From Triplophysa rosa (Eukaryota; Chordata; Actinopteri; Cypriniformes; Nemacheilidae): a stretch of 64,000 nt of DNA. This document shows, in pieces, positions 1-12,600 of the stretch. The position numbers and the translations under genes are program-made. The first letter of the stretch is position 1, and the number at the start of each line of letters is the position of its first letter. The DNA lies in assembly GCF_024868665.1 (NCBI RefSeq), contig NC_079905.1:9263080-9327079 (forward strand), in the 5' to 3' direction. The notes beneath the pieces are model-generated. The model was given only the letters and a program-made list of their open reading frames with translations. It did not search any database and had not been told where the DNA came from.

Positions 1-26
1 AGGAGTCAAATAAAACACGACTTTAC

Positions 27-3000
27 CTGTATCTGTGACAGCAGCTCCTCCTGTCTGCGTAAATTCTGCTGGACGCGCTGTGTGTGAGAACCGTAGCGAG
101 TGTCCAGCTCACTGGACGTCAGGACTTCCTCATTAATGGCTCCATCTTGAGCCAGTGCGGTGAGGAACTTTGTAGTCATGTCAAAGGTCACTGACTTAAT
201 CTCTCCTTCCATCACTTCCCTTTCTCTCTTCACCTCATCCAGCTGTGCCAGCTGAGCTCTTAGCACGTTCACCACCTAATAACAGAACAACACGTGTATG
301 AAATATTTGTTTGGTTCATATTATGACATTTAGATAGCTGAGTGAGTGCGTCTCACCTCACTGCCCTGCAGAGTTTGGGCCGGGTTGGCTGACGGTATGG
401 CAGCACTGAGCTCACTCTCTGACTTGCAGAGCAATGCGATCATTTCACAATGTGCATTGTAACGCTCTTTCACCACCTGATCGGCCTGCACCGCCTTGTC
501 CAGTATATTGCGATAGTTAGTTCCCTCTGCAAAGGAACAAAACGAGCGATAGATTAAACACGTGTAACCTGGCCGTGAATCTGATGTAGTAAGCTTGTGT
601 GAATGTACCTGCTCTGAGTGGTTTATAAAGATCTCCTGATGGTGTTCTGCTCCAGCGCTGGTTAAATTTGGCTCGGAGTTCATTGTCTGTTGTTTCCTCG
701 CCATCTAACATCTTCAAGGACTATAACAACATACAACAGTTTTGTTAATGATACAAATTGGCATGAAGATATCATATTAAAAAAAAATTTTTTACTAGTG
801 GCAAGTAAGGACAGCAAAATTAAGTAAACTGTGACATACCCAAAAATTCTTCATACAGTGGACATGAAGTGACAAGAAGTTTGGGACAAATTATTCAGAC
901 ACTTTGACCTGACCATGCTTTGCTTGTGTGTTTTTGTCTTTAATTGCTAATGCAACCTTTTTACACCACAAAACTAAGCATTGCTTGGTAATTAGTTGCT
1001 CTAAATTGGTATCATTTAATTGTGTACTTAAATGTAACAGCTGACAGCTATGCAACCTAATCCATTACATACCTTTCTATCAAAGTTATCTGACATAATC
1101 AAGATGAATTTGTTCTGACAGTTTAATTCAGAGTTCTTGTCATATTTTATTACCATTTTCTAAACTATAGCAAATAAACTGTGATGTGAGAAATGTTGAA
1201 GGTGTCTGAATACATTTTGGTTTTGGACTGTATAATAAGCATTAAAAAAAGAACACATTTCAGAATGTCTTTATGTTTGGTTTGTTCTTATTTTTCGTCA
1301 GTGACAGCAGGCATGGGAGTCATAATTTCATGCAAAACCCTGATGGCCCGTGTTATCACAGCATGGTTTGAGAATGATCCAGCAGTATAAAGGCATTAAC
1401 ATGATCAAATGTCACAATTTTGCTTAGTTTTAATTAATTTAGTGACCTAGAATTATATCTTGATTTTGTCATAAATTTTACATATTCACTTAATCGCCAG
1501 GACTGAATAAAAAAACAGATCTCAAATATGGAATCTTTTCGATCCTACTATAAAAACCAAGCACCACAACAGGCAGTGAATGTGCGTATCACCTCATCCA
1601 GGATCTCACGGTTTCTCGTCAGAAGCTCAGGCAGATCTTTAATCAGCTGCTCGATGCTCTGTAATCCACCCTGCTGAACTACAGCACGACTCTTCTCCAG
1701 GATGGACTGAGGGACTGCTTCCCCTGACAGATCCTCTAGCGCAGCGGGTAGATTCAGGGATGCCAACACCCTGACCGATCAGAATCGAACAATTACCACT
1801 TCAGCTACCAATCAAAACTATTATCCATGGAAAAAACTCATTTCATTAAATTACTAAGAAATTCCATATTATATTTGAGAAAAACATGTTGTGTTATCTG
1901 ACAATGATGCAAATGCAAAGACATTTTAAAGCAGATAGTGCACACAGAAATGAACAAAATCCTAAAGAGCATCCCAGAGATTTTGATAAACCTTTGTGTT
2001 ACACAACTAAGCTTGTGTATCACACAGAAGAAAGTCATATGGTTTTGGGGAGAAAAAATAAGACTTTTATGAATTTTCAGCTTTAGGTTGTTTAATGTTG
2101 GGTGTTTGAACTATTTTAATAACACAACACTGACCCGTTGCAGAGATTTGTTGCTTCTCTCATGCTGCCAATAAGTCTGTTCACTGTGTCGGCCTTCCTG
2201 GAATTGGCTGTGCTGACTGACTGCTGCACTGCCATTGGCACCATCTTCTCGAACAAATCTAAGCACACACACAAAATCATACAATACAATAAATAATGCA
2301 ATCCACTGCATCTAATTAGATGTTTTTAACCAAAAAGTGGTGACAAAAAAAAAACTCAAAACAACTAATTATGTATCATTCTGACCTGTGAACTTCTGGC
2401 TGAGAGGTGTCTGAACTGCAGTTGCTTTGACAAGAGATGCTTTGCCGATGTGCTCCAGGTCTTTGACCTCTGGCACACGGTCATGGTATATGAAATCGTT
2501 GTCTTTCTTTGCAGCTGTTAGCGCACGGTTAATCTTATCTGACAGATCTTTCACATTAACATATTCATCGTATCGGGAAGCCGCAGTCTTAACCAGCTCC
2601 GTGGCATGCTGCAAGACACGCATGAGAAATTCCAAAACGCAAAACGTCAACATCCCACTAATGAAGCTCACAAATAAAAAACTAAACGAGCAAACAACAG
2701 ACCGCAAGTACACAGCCTGTCACCCGTAGACAAACACACCTGCAGCCGTGCGATCTCCTCTCCAAATTTTTTCTTCTGATTGGCCAAGGTTGACTGGTGG
2801 AGCTCAGCGGTAGCCTGCATCATACAGTGCTTGGCGGCGAGGACAGGAAGCACTTCCTGGAAATAAAAATACTGACCAGGGAGAACCACAGCAATCACAA
2901 ACACCACGGCAAACACGAAGCAACACCACGGGCAACCACAGACGAGCACAGACACACAGCACAGGGCGCAGGAAGAGAAAACAGAACAGCAAATCAGCAC

Positions 3001-6000
3001 GCATCCTTCAGCAAACCCCAAACAAATCCTCACACAACGCTCATGCAGCGTTCACTCGCGGATTAGTAGGAGAAACAAAGGCTGGAGTTTTGAAAGTGTG
3101 TGTCTGTTTATGAGGGGGATGCCTCGCAGTCGTTCAAAAAAAATCTAAGAGCCCGTTTAGAACTGGTAACAAGATCTTCGGTGATCTGATCGTAAGTGAA
3201 GAGTAAAACATGCAAACATGTCAGAATAAACTCGTGGATTTGAACTCTCCAATCAGGAGCTACTTTTTAATCAAAAATTCTCACAGAAGATTCTTTTGAC
3301 TCCCATATCAGATACAATGACTATCACATGATCCGGTCAAACGAGATGAATCTTAATACCAGGCGTAAACAGGGCCAAAAAACTAATGACACACACATAC
3401 AGACAACCCAACAGTACTGCTTCATGCAGTGTATGTGTGGATCTTTAAGAATCTCTAGTGACCCCTAGTGGATCACCTCCCTACTTACAAACTGGTGCCT
3501 TAGACATGTGTATTGGCAGCTGCACACACCTTAGGTAGATTCTCTTTGTACTGACACTGCTTAAAAGCATCGCCGTAGTAATCTGCAGCCTGATTCGCAA
3601 GTTTAGCAATGATGGCGTCCTTCATTTTATCTGTAAGACAAAGTCGGTCCCATGATACAATTGAAATAAAATTGCGTCGATTGAGCATACATGTGAACAC
3701 ACACGCACCAGCAGTGGCTTTGAGAACGAAGACCTCCTGTGCTTGGCTGAGCATGATCTGACTGAGTGTGCCCACCGTCTCTGGGGAAATGTCCATTGTG
3801 GGTTCTCGATTGAGTGCAGATAGCACTGTATCCTTTATGTGAGCGAATGCACCACTCGCCAGCTAGAGACATACAAAATCCTTGTTAAGGGTTGTTACTG
3901 ACACCTTCATTTCTGTATTGGAGGAGTAAGAGATTGAAGGTCAAATTTGAACCTGGTAGAACTTGGCAGCAGCCTTCAGTCCTTCGTCATTGTCCAGATT
4001 CTGCTCAGCAGCAATCTGACTAGCCAGTGCTCCCACATTAAATAATACGCAAGTCTTCTCGTAGCCTATACTTGCCAAGGCTGAAACACAAACAGACAGA
4101 TCACATGACAGGTTAACGTAGTTTGTGTTCTTCAGAATACAAAGGGTAACGACAAGAAAGAAATGTATATATTTTATTTATGTAGATAACAGGTAGTTAT
4201 AAAAGATGCACATTTTCTGCACGTTTTTGCAAGTGTGCTGATGTAGTTAGAAACACACACAAAAATGGTTTTATGACTCACCAAGCTTGACTGAGCCACC
4301 AAACAGAGAACCTTTATCAAACGCATCTCTCCATGTGAATGTCAGGCATAGCTGAAACATAAAAAAACTAGTAAATTGGCTTATACTTTTCTATATTTAT
4401 TATTGTCATTATAGAAAATGATTATGAATTAACATTAGGTCTGGGATTTTATAAATATTACCTCTGGAAAAGGAAATTTGGGTTCGATTGAGCAGAGCTG
4501 ATCATAATATCTAAAAAAGAGAAATAGACAAATAATAATAAATATTCTAACGAGAAAAACAAGAACAGGAAAACTTAAAACTTCAACCTATAAAGACAAC
4601 AAATAATTTCAGCATTACAACATTTATCATGTGACTGTCAGTTTGACACAATAACCCACTGACAGAAGTTACTCAACCTCCATCATAGACTCAACGATTA
4701 ACGCTTCATAAACATTTCCTTTCTGGGTGGAGATAGGATAATTTCTCCACGTTTCTGGCCCATGTTGTGTATGGCTTGACCATTACTGTCTCTTATGAAT
4801 ATGTCATGACTGTTGACTCAAGGGGGAATGCCACTGAAGGGTGTGCCCGAGGAGCTCTTCATCACACAAACCCAACACTGGTCTAACTAGAAGCTACAAA
4901 GTAGGCCATTGATCTTGACCACTCAGTGTGGCTACAAAGGAGCAACAACCACACAACAAGCTTATTACTATAGCAACGCATGGCTTGTTTACTTTCCAGA
5001 TGGTATACAGTCTCATGCGCTCACATTGGCTACATTAAACCACATATGATAAGAACAACACAACCATGATTTAGGAAGTACATATACTTTATAGAACCAT
5101 TGATTTAGTTTTAATTTACGTAATTACATTTCTGTTTCGTCTGCTGTTTCTTCCTTAACACTTAAGGAAGACTATAGTTGTCTATTTTGACAACTCCACA
5201 TCTAAACATTATATTATAAGCCAGAAAAAAGAAGAGTTAAATAACAAAATGATGTATTAAAAGCATGAAGCACCAACTAAGATTTTGTTTGAACAACCTA
5301 AGACAGATAAAGGATTTAGGGGCAAAATGATGTACCAAAGGCACAACTCCGATTTTGTTTAACAAATGACCTGAGCATTTCCTTAACCAGTCTAATGGCA
5401 AATGATTGAACGCTAGTCTTCACACATACACAACAATAAAGCATGCTGCCCAAATAAATACTTTTCAAACACCTTCCGAAAGACGTCACTCAACCCAGAC
5501 GCATTCACCTCCCTTTATATAAATGACGTCATGGCATGAAGACTCGTGAAAAGAGACTAAATGTTCAAAAACATACTGAAAGCGATTATAAACAACATAC
5601 AAACAGTTTATTTTTTATTCCGACGTAAAACGTTAGTTGTACCGTACGTACAAATATGTATCATTGACATGCACTGAAAGTTTGACGCGCTCTTTGGAGA
5701 ACACACCTGAGCCAAACCAGGAAGCCGGATGACGTATGATTTAATCTATCGTGAATTATATGGCACTATAACAATATACAATATACTAATCAGTAATACA
5801 CACATTAATTCTATACGACAATTTTTTCATCTGTTAATTAAAGTGTGGATTTCATACCACCCCCATTTCCTTTAAATTAACGAAATTAACGTCATGTCGA
5901 AACTCTTTGAGTTTGTCCTAACATGCAGGAAAACAACCACACGCTAGAAACAGGCAATTCATACACATATAATTCGTTAAGTACAATGACACCGTGCTTG

Positions 6001-6274
6001 TCAGGGGCGTTACTGCAGCACAAATATCCCACAGAAACTTCGTAAGTAAGTTGTCCTGTCAGACTCACCGCAGCAGGATTTCCAGCGAGCTCTCGTGTTT
6101 GTCCAGCGGCCTTCCCAGAGCACTTTTACGGAGCTTATTGACCTCCTCTACGGCCCGAAGATACTCCGCCTGCTCCTCACCAGGTGGATACGTGGCCGTT
6201 ACAAATTTCCACAGCGGTTTCACCAAGTCGACCTCCGAGGACTTCTTTAACGGCACGGAAATAAACGTCGCCAT
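27..6274 (-). CDS. pdcd6ip: pdcd6ip (ALIX), 5' 13 coding exons; 3' end beyond the left edge
   Basis: ALIX is a cytosolic ESCRT adaptor acting at endosomes, the cytokinetic midbody, membrane repair sites and budding membranes. Coding exons, in gene order, are 6069-6274, 4462-4510, 4282-4351, 3953-4080, 3709-3862, 3530-3630, 2740-2856, 2386-2608, 2135-2258, 1593-1770, 609-720, 357-526 and 27-275. They sum to 1,881 nt (627 residues) and all borders are GT-AG. The start is the ATG of MATFISVPLKK, which matches the family N terminus. Residues 1 to about 355 are the Bro1 domain. The residues known in human ALIX to bind CHMP4 (D143, F199, I212, L216) are present here at about D140, F196, I209 and L213. 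The rest is the first part of the coiled-coil V domain (for example LDKAVQAD and IPSANPAQTLQGSE). The YPXL-pocket arm and the proline-rich tail would lie left of position 27. Compared with human there are two fewer residues at the exon 2/3 junction (PFPELCLTF). Confidence 0.97.
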
Positions 6275-6470
6275 TTGGGCCCGCAGTTACAGCACAGATC
6301 TAGCGGAGAATTGAGAACACTGCAGACAGACAAAAACAAAGACTGTGCACTTCCTGGATCTTTTTGGTGCGTCATCGCGTCACATGTACCTGAAAAGTGC
6401 GCATGCGCACTCGGGAGCCCTGTATATGAAGTTATGCAAGCCTATGATGAACTGCATACATTTCTCTCAT
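6275..6470 (-). promoter_or_regulatory. pdcd6ip: pdcd6ip 5' UTR and promoter with NRF1-type palindrome
   Basis: This is the stretch just upstream of the pdcd6ip ATG. It has more CpG than the AT-rich DNA further right. It carries the perfect palindrome TGCGCATGCGCA at 6398-6409, which matches the NRF1 consensus, about 125 bp from the ATG. There is no obvious TATA box. That the region is the promoter is inferred from position and composition. Confidence 0.6.
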
Positions 6471-6537
6471 GAGTCTTATGGCACACAACCTGAAAATATT
6501 AAATTTGAGCGGCTTATATATATTCTCTCTCTCTCTA

Positions 6538-6560
6538 ATATATATATATATATATATAAA
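6538..6560. repeat. TA dinucleotide array
   Basis: Short CT run followed by alternating T and A. The DNA on to about 6780 is very AT-rich and has no coding signal. Confidence 0.8.
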
Positions 6561-6784
6561 ATGTACACATACACCAAAAAGTCCAAATAATCCATTTGAA
6601 AAATAGGTTTGGTAATAAAATTAATTAATAAATTATATATAAATTACATTAATTATATATTAAAATTATTATATTTTTGTCTACAAAAACATTGAACACC
6701 TTCATATTAAACGATTTTTAAGATCATAAGAAATATTTTTTTCAAGTGATCCTAAACATTTAACCGGTTGTAAATATAGAATAG

Positions 6785-7640
6785 ACTTTAATGTCTATTC
6801 ATTAATAGAACTTTAATGTCACTGTTTAGGAACAATGAAATACAGTTAAGCAGCTCTTCTGGTGACTGGTGAACAATTATTAAAAGCCCAATTATAAAGT
6901 TATAAGAAATAGAAATAAAATATATACAGTTAAATGTAAGAGCAGCCAAAGACCTATATACATAGACATAGGCATAAATACACACAAAAATATAAATCCT
7001 CTGAGGTAGTGCAGTGACAGTGGAAGTAAAGTGATTTAAACATCTAACTGGGGGAAGAAACTGTATTTCAGTTTGTTGGTTTTGGCTTTTATCAGTCTGT
7101 ACCTTCTCCCAGAAGTTAAGGGGGAGAACAGATGATGTCCAGGGTGAGCGGGGTCTTTTGAAATGCAGTTGGCCTTCTTCTGAATTCGGCCAGTGTCGAT
7201 GTCATGGAGTATGGGCAGTAACATACCAATCACACGCTCAGCTGCCCTCACTACACTCCGCAGGTCCTTCCTGTTCTCTTTTGTAGAGCTGGAGTACCAC
7301 ACCGTGCAGCATTAAGTTAACAGGCTCTCTATGGCGGGACGATAGAACTTGGTCAGCAGGTTTTGAGGTAGGCGAGCGTGTATCAACTTCCTGAGGAAGT
7401 AAAGTCTTTGTTGTGCCTTCCCCACCTGCTGGGAGATGTGTGTGGACCAGGTGAGGTCAGCCAAGATGTGCAGGCCGAGGAATTTAAAGCTCTCTACCCT
7501 CTATACCCCCTCTCCATGTACAGTATGCAGAGAGCGATTTGATTTTCTGAAATCCCAAATAATTTCCTTGGTTTTGCTGATGTTTAGGTCTGGATTATTG
7601 TAAGAGCACCATGCTGTGAAATGTTCAATCTCCTCCCTGT
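6785..7640 (-). mobile_element. 5'-truncated L2/Rex-type non-LTR retrotransposon (LINE) fragment
   Basis: Read on the minus strand, 7640 to about 7040 encodes the C-terminal part of a LINE reverse transcriptase. Recognisable pieces are HFTAWC, NISKTKEIIWDFRKSN, KAQQRLYFLRKL, FYRPAIESLLT, RKDLRSVVRAAERVIG, KDPAHPGHHLFSPL and SGRRYRL. Stop codons and frame breaks show it is dead. The 3' part ends in the family-typical pattern TTCATTGTTCC then GACATTAAAG near 6785-6835. The 5' end is cut at a CT/TA microsatellite. The clade is inferred from these motifs. Confidence 0.85.
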
Positions 7641-7654
7641 AGGCAAAATATAAT

Positions 7655-7702
7655 CTCTCTCTCTCTCTCTATATATATATACAGTATATATATATATATA
7701 TA
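7655..7702. repeat. CT then TA microsatellite
   Basis: A CT run followed by an almost pure TA array. It directly abuts the truncated 5' end of the LINE fragment. Confidence 0.85.
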
Positions 7703-7824
7703 GATGTATAATTATGTGCATATGTATTTATGAATTTATCTTAATTTTTTTATTACTTTATTTTGCTGTCACACCATAGGACACAGGTACGGTTAATTTG
7801 TCAACTACCCATACATGCATACAT

Positions 7825-7834
<10 letters not shown>

Positions 7835-7867
<33 letters not shown>
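7835..7867. repeat. TA microsatellite
   Basis: An uninterrupted TA array preceded by a short CA run and followed by CT-rich sequence. Confidence 0.9.
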
Positions 7868-7868
<1 letters not shown>

Positions 7869-7869
7869 T

Positions 7870-9670
7870 CTTTCTCTCTCTCGCTCTCATATAAATATTA
7901 ACATATACTGTATATATGAAAAGAATCTTCATATGTGGATGTAATTGTACACATATTAGAAGTCACTTATTTCCATTTATATCAAACACTCCAAACACGT
8001 TATATGAAAATTATTTTATATCTGGTACAGGCATTAATTGTGTACATCTCAGCACCCCCTATGGAAGAGGGGCTTCTTTAGACAGTGACGTGGGGGCACC
8101 ATGACTCGTATCACAGAAATGCAGAGGACAGTCCATGTGATCCAGAGCATTCGATCGAGGAAGAAAACACCACCTCGTTGTGTATTTATACGTTGCTCAT
8201 ATCTTCACCTGGAAACTTTGTGTACACCAAAATTCGAAGTGAGCTTCTGACAACAGCAAGGTATCCAACGGCGTGACGTTTGTTGTGGATTCAGTTCAGT
8301 GCAGACTTGGTCGTTCCTTTTTTTAAGAATTAAAAGGAGTCAACATTCTTACAGCCATTCTCCTCTATAAAGGGGCAAAAATAAGCACAGTACATGCCAA
8401 AGCACAGCTGCCCAATACATACTACTGAGATGACCTACTAAGGCAGTCTCTCTTCAAGGAGAAAGAAACAAATAATAGAAAAAAAACAGAGACAATGCCC
8501 TGAATGACTGTATAATGGGTATGAGATAACTGGACATGGCGGTAAAAACTGGGCCATGGACCAGTCAAATGTATTATCATCCGACCAGAAACATAAGATA
8601 AAAGAAAGCAAAGGCATTTTGGGAAATTTATGGAGTTTTGTGATTGTGCTTGCTTCTCATATCATTAATGTGTGTTATAATCTGTGCCAGGAGCTACTAT
8701 AGAGGGCGGGCAACAGTTACCAGGCACAGACAACATGCACAAGAATCACAATCTAAAAAATCATAGACTCCCACTGTTGAATCATAAAAGTGGAGTCCAT
8801 ACTCATCCACCTGACTTACAAAGTGTAAACGCTAAGATTTCAAGAAACTGTAGTTTGAACAGAATCTAGTCAACAGTTATAATAGCACAAAGCAAAATTG
8901 GTCTTAATAGAGGAATAAGAAAACAATATCAGCACTGACAATACCATCTGTACGCGTAGGACACAGCCTAAACTTAGTCCAACAGCCTCAGAATAGCTGC
9001 AGGGCATCATACTTAAAACTTAAGGAAATCAGTTCATCCAGACAGACATCATGACGTCCTGCGCATGCCTCAGTCAGGACATATTTCCCCACATTTCATT
9101 ATATATCTAACAAATGGGTGCAATGGTGACAATCAGGCTATATGCAGGCCAGTCCAAATGGGCAACATTGACAGGACACAGACAAAGGCGAACAAACTCA
9201 AGTAAGTACTGTATGTTCACAACTTGCAACGTGAGGAGTCTGAGCGAGGTTCAGCCATGTCAGTCATACACTCGGAACCTTCCACAAAAACCATGCTGAA
9301 GTAATAGTGGTCACGAATCTCCGCTTCCGTCGTGGTTTCTGGCCACCTCCAGCCCTCTCAAATCAACCTTTTAGAAGCACACACATACTTTACTATACAT
9401 AGCCCACCGCTTACACACACACTGGCATCAGTTTAAGTGTTTTCAATATGAAACAATTTGCACACTGAAGTCAGATTCTAACAGTTAGGAGGCCCTGCCC
9501 AAGCCCAGCTCTCTCTCTCTCCATCTCCAACGTCTGAAACGTGAAGAACGAGAGAGAGATTAAGAAACGAAGAGAGAGAAGGATGGAGGGAACATGTTCA
9601 ATGCTCAATAGTGGCAGTATGGAGCCTGATGTTGTCATCACGTTCTCTGCGTTACGTCTTTCCGTTATGT
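7870..9670. other. Gene-free spacer and ubp1 3' UTR side
   Basis: No exon of a recognisable gene is visible on either strand. The part next to 9670 must include the ubp1 3' UTR, but I see no clear AATAAA on the minus strand between 8100 and 9670, so the 3' end is not placed. Short open frames here show no family motifs. Confidence 0.5.
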
Positions 9671-12600
9671 TTACTTCAGGACGAGGTGAAATCCATCACT
9701 TGTGTCATCTAAAGGAAACCAAAGTGAGAGAGCAAGAAAATGTCAGAATTAAGAGGGGACTACAAGAAAACGTCAAGGAAATAGATGACCTGTTAGAAGA
9801 AAATCAGGTACCTTGTATTGTACTGACAATGAAACTGCTCTCATCAAGGAGGTTATAAACCATCTGTAAGCAACAAAAAAGATAGTGTCTCTACTGTTTT
9901 ATTTCTTATTTTTTGTGACAATCAGTCACAAGATGCTCCTAACCTATACGATCCACTTGTTTTTATCACAGATGATACCAGTGGCAAAATTTTACAATGA
10001 AGGCTGTTTTATCCTTGCATTATGCAAAAACATGTTCAAATGAGCAAGTGTGGTTGGCGAGGGATAAAGATGAAATTGTTCCTGGCTGGTTTGAGGTGGT
10101 GTATGAATCTCTAATGGTTTATGTGTTTACCTGGTCTCTGAGTAGTATGTGTATTCCTGTAGGTCCTTGCTTATAGACTTGGTTAATTTGGGACAGTGGC
10201 AAAGCCAAAACGCTGGAGATTTTCCTGGTAAGCTCACATGCGGTCATCTCCTCAAGGTAAAGAGCGTGGTAAACTAAACACAAAATAGACATTTAACGTT
10301 ATGAGTAAAACGTGGCATCAAAATCATGTGAACATAAAACTTTTACTATACTACAGACTATTAAACAGTGTCATTTTGTGTGCATTTTGTCTTAGCAAAG
10401 TTCCAAAGAAAATAACACAACCGATAAAACAATTATTTATAATCAAAATTTCATTAAAAAAATTAGGAAAGGTAAAAGGCTAATAAAATGCGATGAAAAT
10501 ATATGAAGAGTTTGGTTGCAAAATGCGATAACGATGGTTCCAAAATTCGCAATAAAATGCAATTTTTTTTCAAAAATCATGTTTTTTATTGCGTTTTATT
10601 GTGTTAGATAGCTGTATTTCTTGAGTTATTATGGCTTAAATAAAAACAAACCAACTGCAGTTTGATTGATATTAATTGGAATGCACAATAAAGAAACATG
10701 ATTTTTGAACAATTTTAAAAACAGAGTTATATCAACCATATAGATGTGTTTGTATCATGTAAAAACTAGGTAATGCCAGAAAAAGAAATGAGATAACCTG
10801 ATTTTGTTTTTTAAACATTATGTTGTTAAAGATGCTGCTGACTTACATGAGTCAATATTACTTGTTAATTCTACAACAAAAAAGAAAGTTCTGATATTTA
10901 TTTATTTATTCATTTGTATCCTTAGTGCTTCATTGTCACAAAGTGTGTCAGGAATGTGTGTGCAAGCCTCAGTTATTGACATTTATATACCATGTATGGA
11001 TGTGGGGCTGCCATGATCTCCTTTTTTGCTGTGACCATGCTTCTCCGAAAGAGGGCTGTCGTTTGGTGAAGCCTCCATAGAGACATAGACCGTAAGTCTG
11101 GGATGCACCGCTCTGTATCGGTTCGCAAACAAACGCACACATTTATTAATGAGCTTCATGCTAGTAACATTAATGCTAAACGTTAACAACATGCTGATTA
11201 TGTTGTTAACACTGTGCTAGCAACAAGCTAATCGTGTTAGCATTGTGCTAACATCATGCTAATACATGTTAACATCATGTAAAAAACATGCTAAATTTAT
11301 GTTTAATCATGGTAACTTGCTCTGTGTCTGAAACCACTCCCTCGTTCACTCATCAACTATTTCCTATATAGCAAATGACATCTGAGTCCACTATATGGGG
11401 AAAAAGTGATTTTTTTTATTTTTGGGGGGGGAAAGTGAATGAAACTGAGTGATTTCGGTCACTGACGTATATAGCCTGTGTCTCTCATTACTGTCGCAGA
11501 CGTTCGTCATAAACATAACGATTAGCTTATATTACACCTGTGTGGCTTTGTGGATTGTTTTCTAAAATACTCAAATTCATTTTCACTTTATTTGTCACGT
11601 TTATTGTATTAGTTTAAAATAAAGAGAACAAAACAACAGTCACATTTATTTGCATTATATGCTTATTTATCACGTTTAATAAAATTACCGGATGTACACT
11701 CAAAATCAGAGTGCATTCTGGGTAAAAAAGAGTGAACGAATGTAGGGAATTAAGTAGTTCACTCAGGTTTCGGACACCACTACAAAATGGCACCCGATAT
11801 AGTGCACTATATAGGAGATAGGAATCGGTTTCAGACACAGCTTTGGTGTTAAAATGTATTAGCATCCAATGTTTTGCCACGACAAGCACTGCTCACATTT
11901 TTTTCCCTTAAAATGTACTCATCTACCTTAATTTCCTCTTTTACAATTTTAAGATAGCATATCATTATTTAATGTCTCTATTTTTTAACCTTACCTTGAT
12001 TTTAGTGCATTATAGAGTCGGATTCCATCAGCTGCACCACATATTTGGACTAAATCTTCACGAGTTAACTTCAGTAGATCAGAACCTAAGAGACGAAACC
12101 AACTGTATCAAATCTGTCTCATTATTAAACTTTTATTTATGCCTTATGTCTGTTATTTATTTCATGCTGCAAACACTTAAATACCTGAGAAATGAGTGAA
12201 CATGCGACTGTATGAGTTAAATCTATTCTTAAGGAGCCACTTCTGTGTCTCCTGTATAGACGCTGTGGGACTCAGAGACTGCAAGAAAGAATTGAAATCA
12301 AACACATTTCGATTGCCATTTACGGCAGAACAGTAAATCATTATTGAAACAGAAACATGTAATAACCTCCGTAGACATGATGCTACCCGGGTCCACCTGG
12401 TGGGTAGGTGATGATGACTCGCTACAAAAAATGTCAAAACATTACACGATGCATAATTGTGGATCGAGACGCACTAAAGGAAACACCGAAACGTTTCAAT
12501 GATGTGTCACCTGTCCGGTCTCGTGGTGCTCGTACTGCAGGTGTGTGTGCTGGAGGTGAAGGTTGGAGCGGCTGCTGTATTTGGATTGACGTATGGACTA

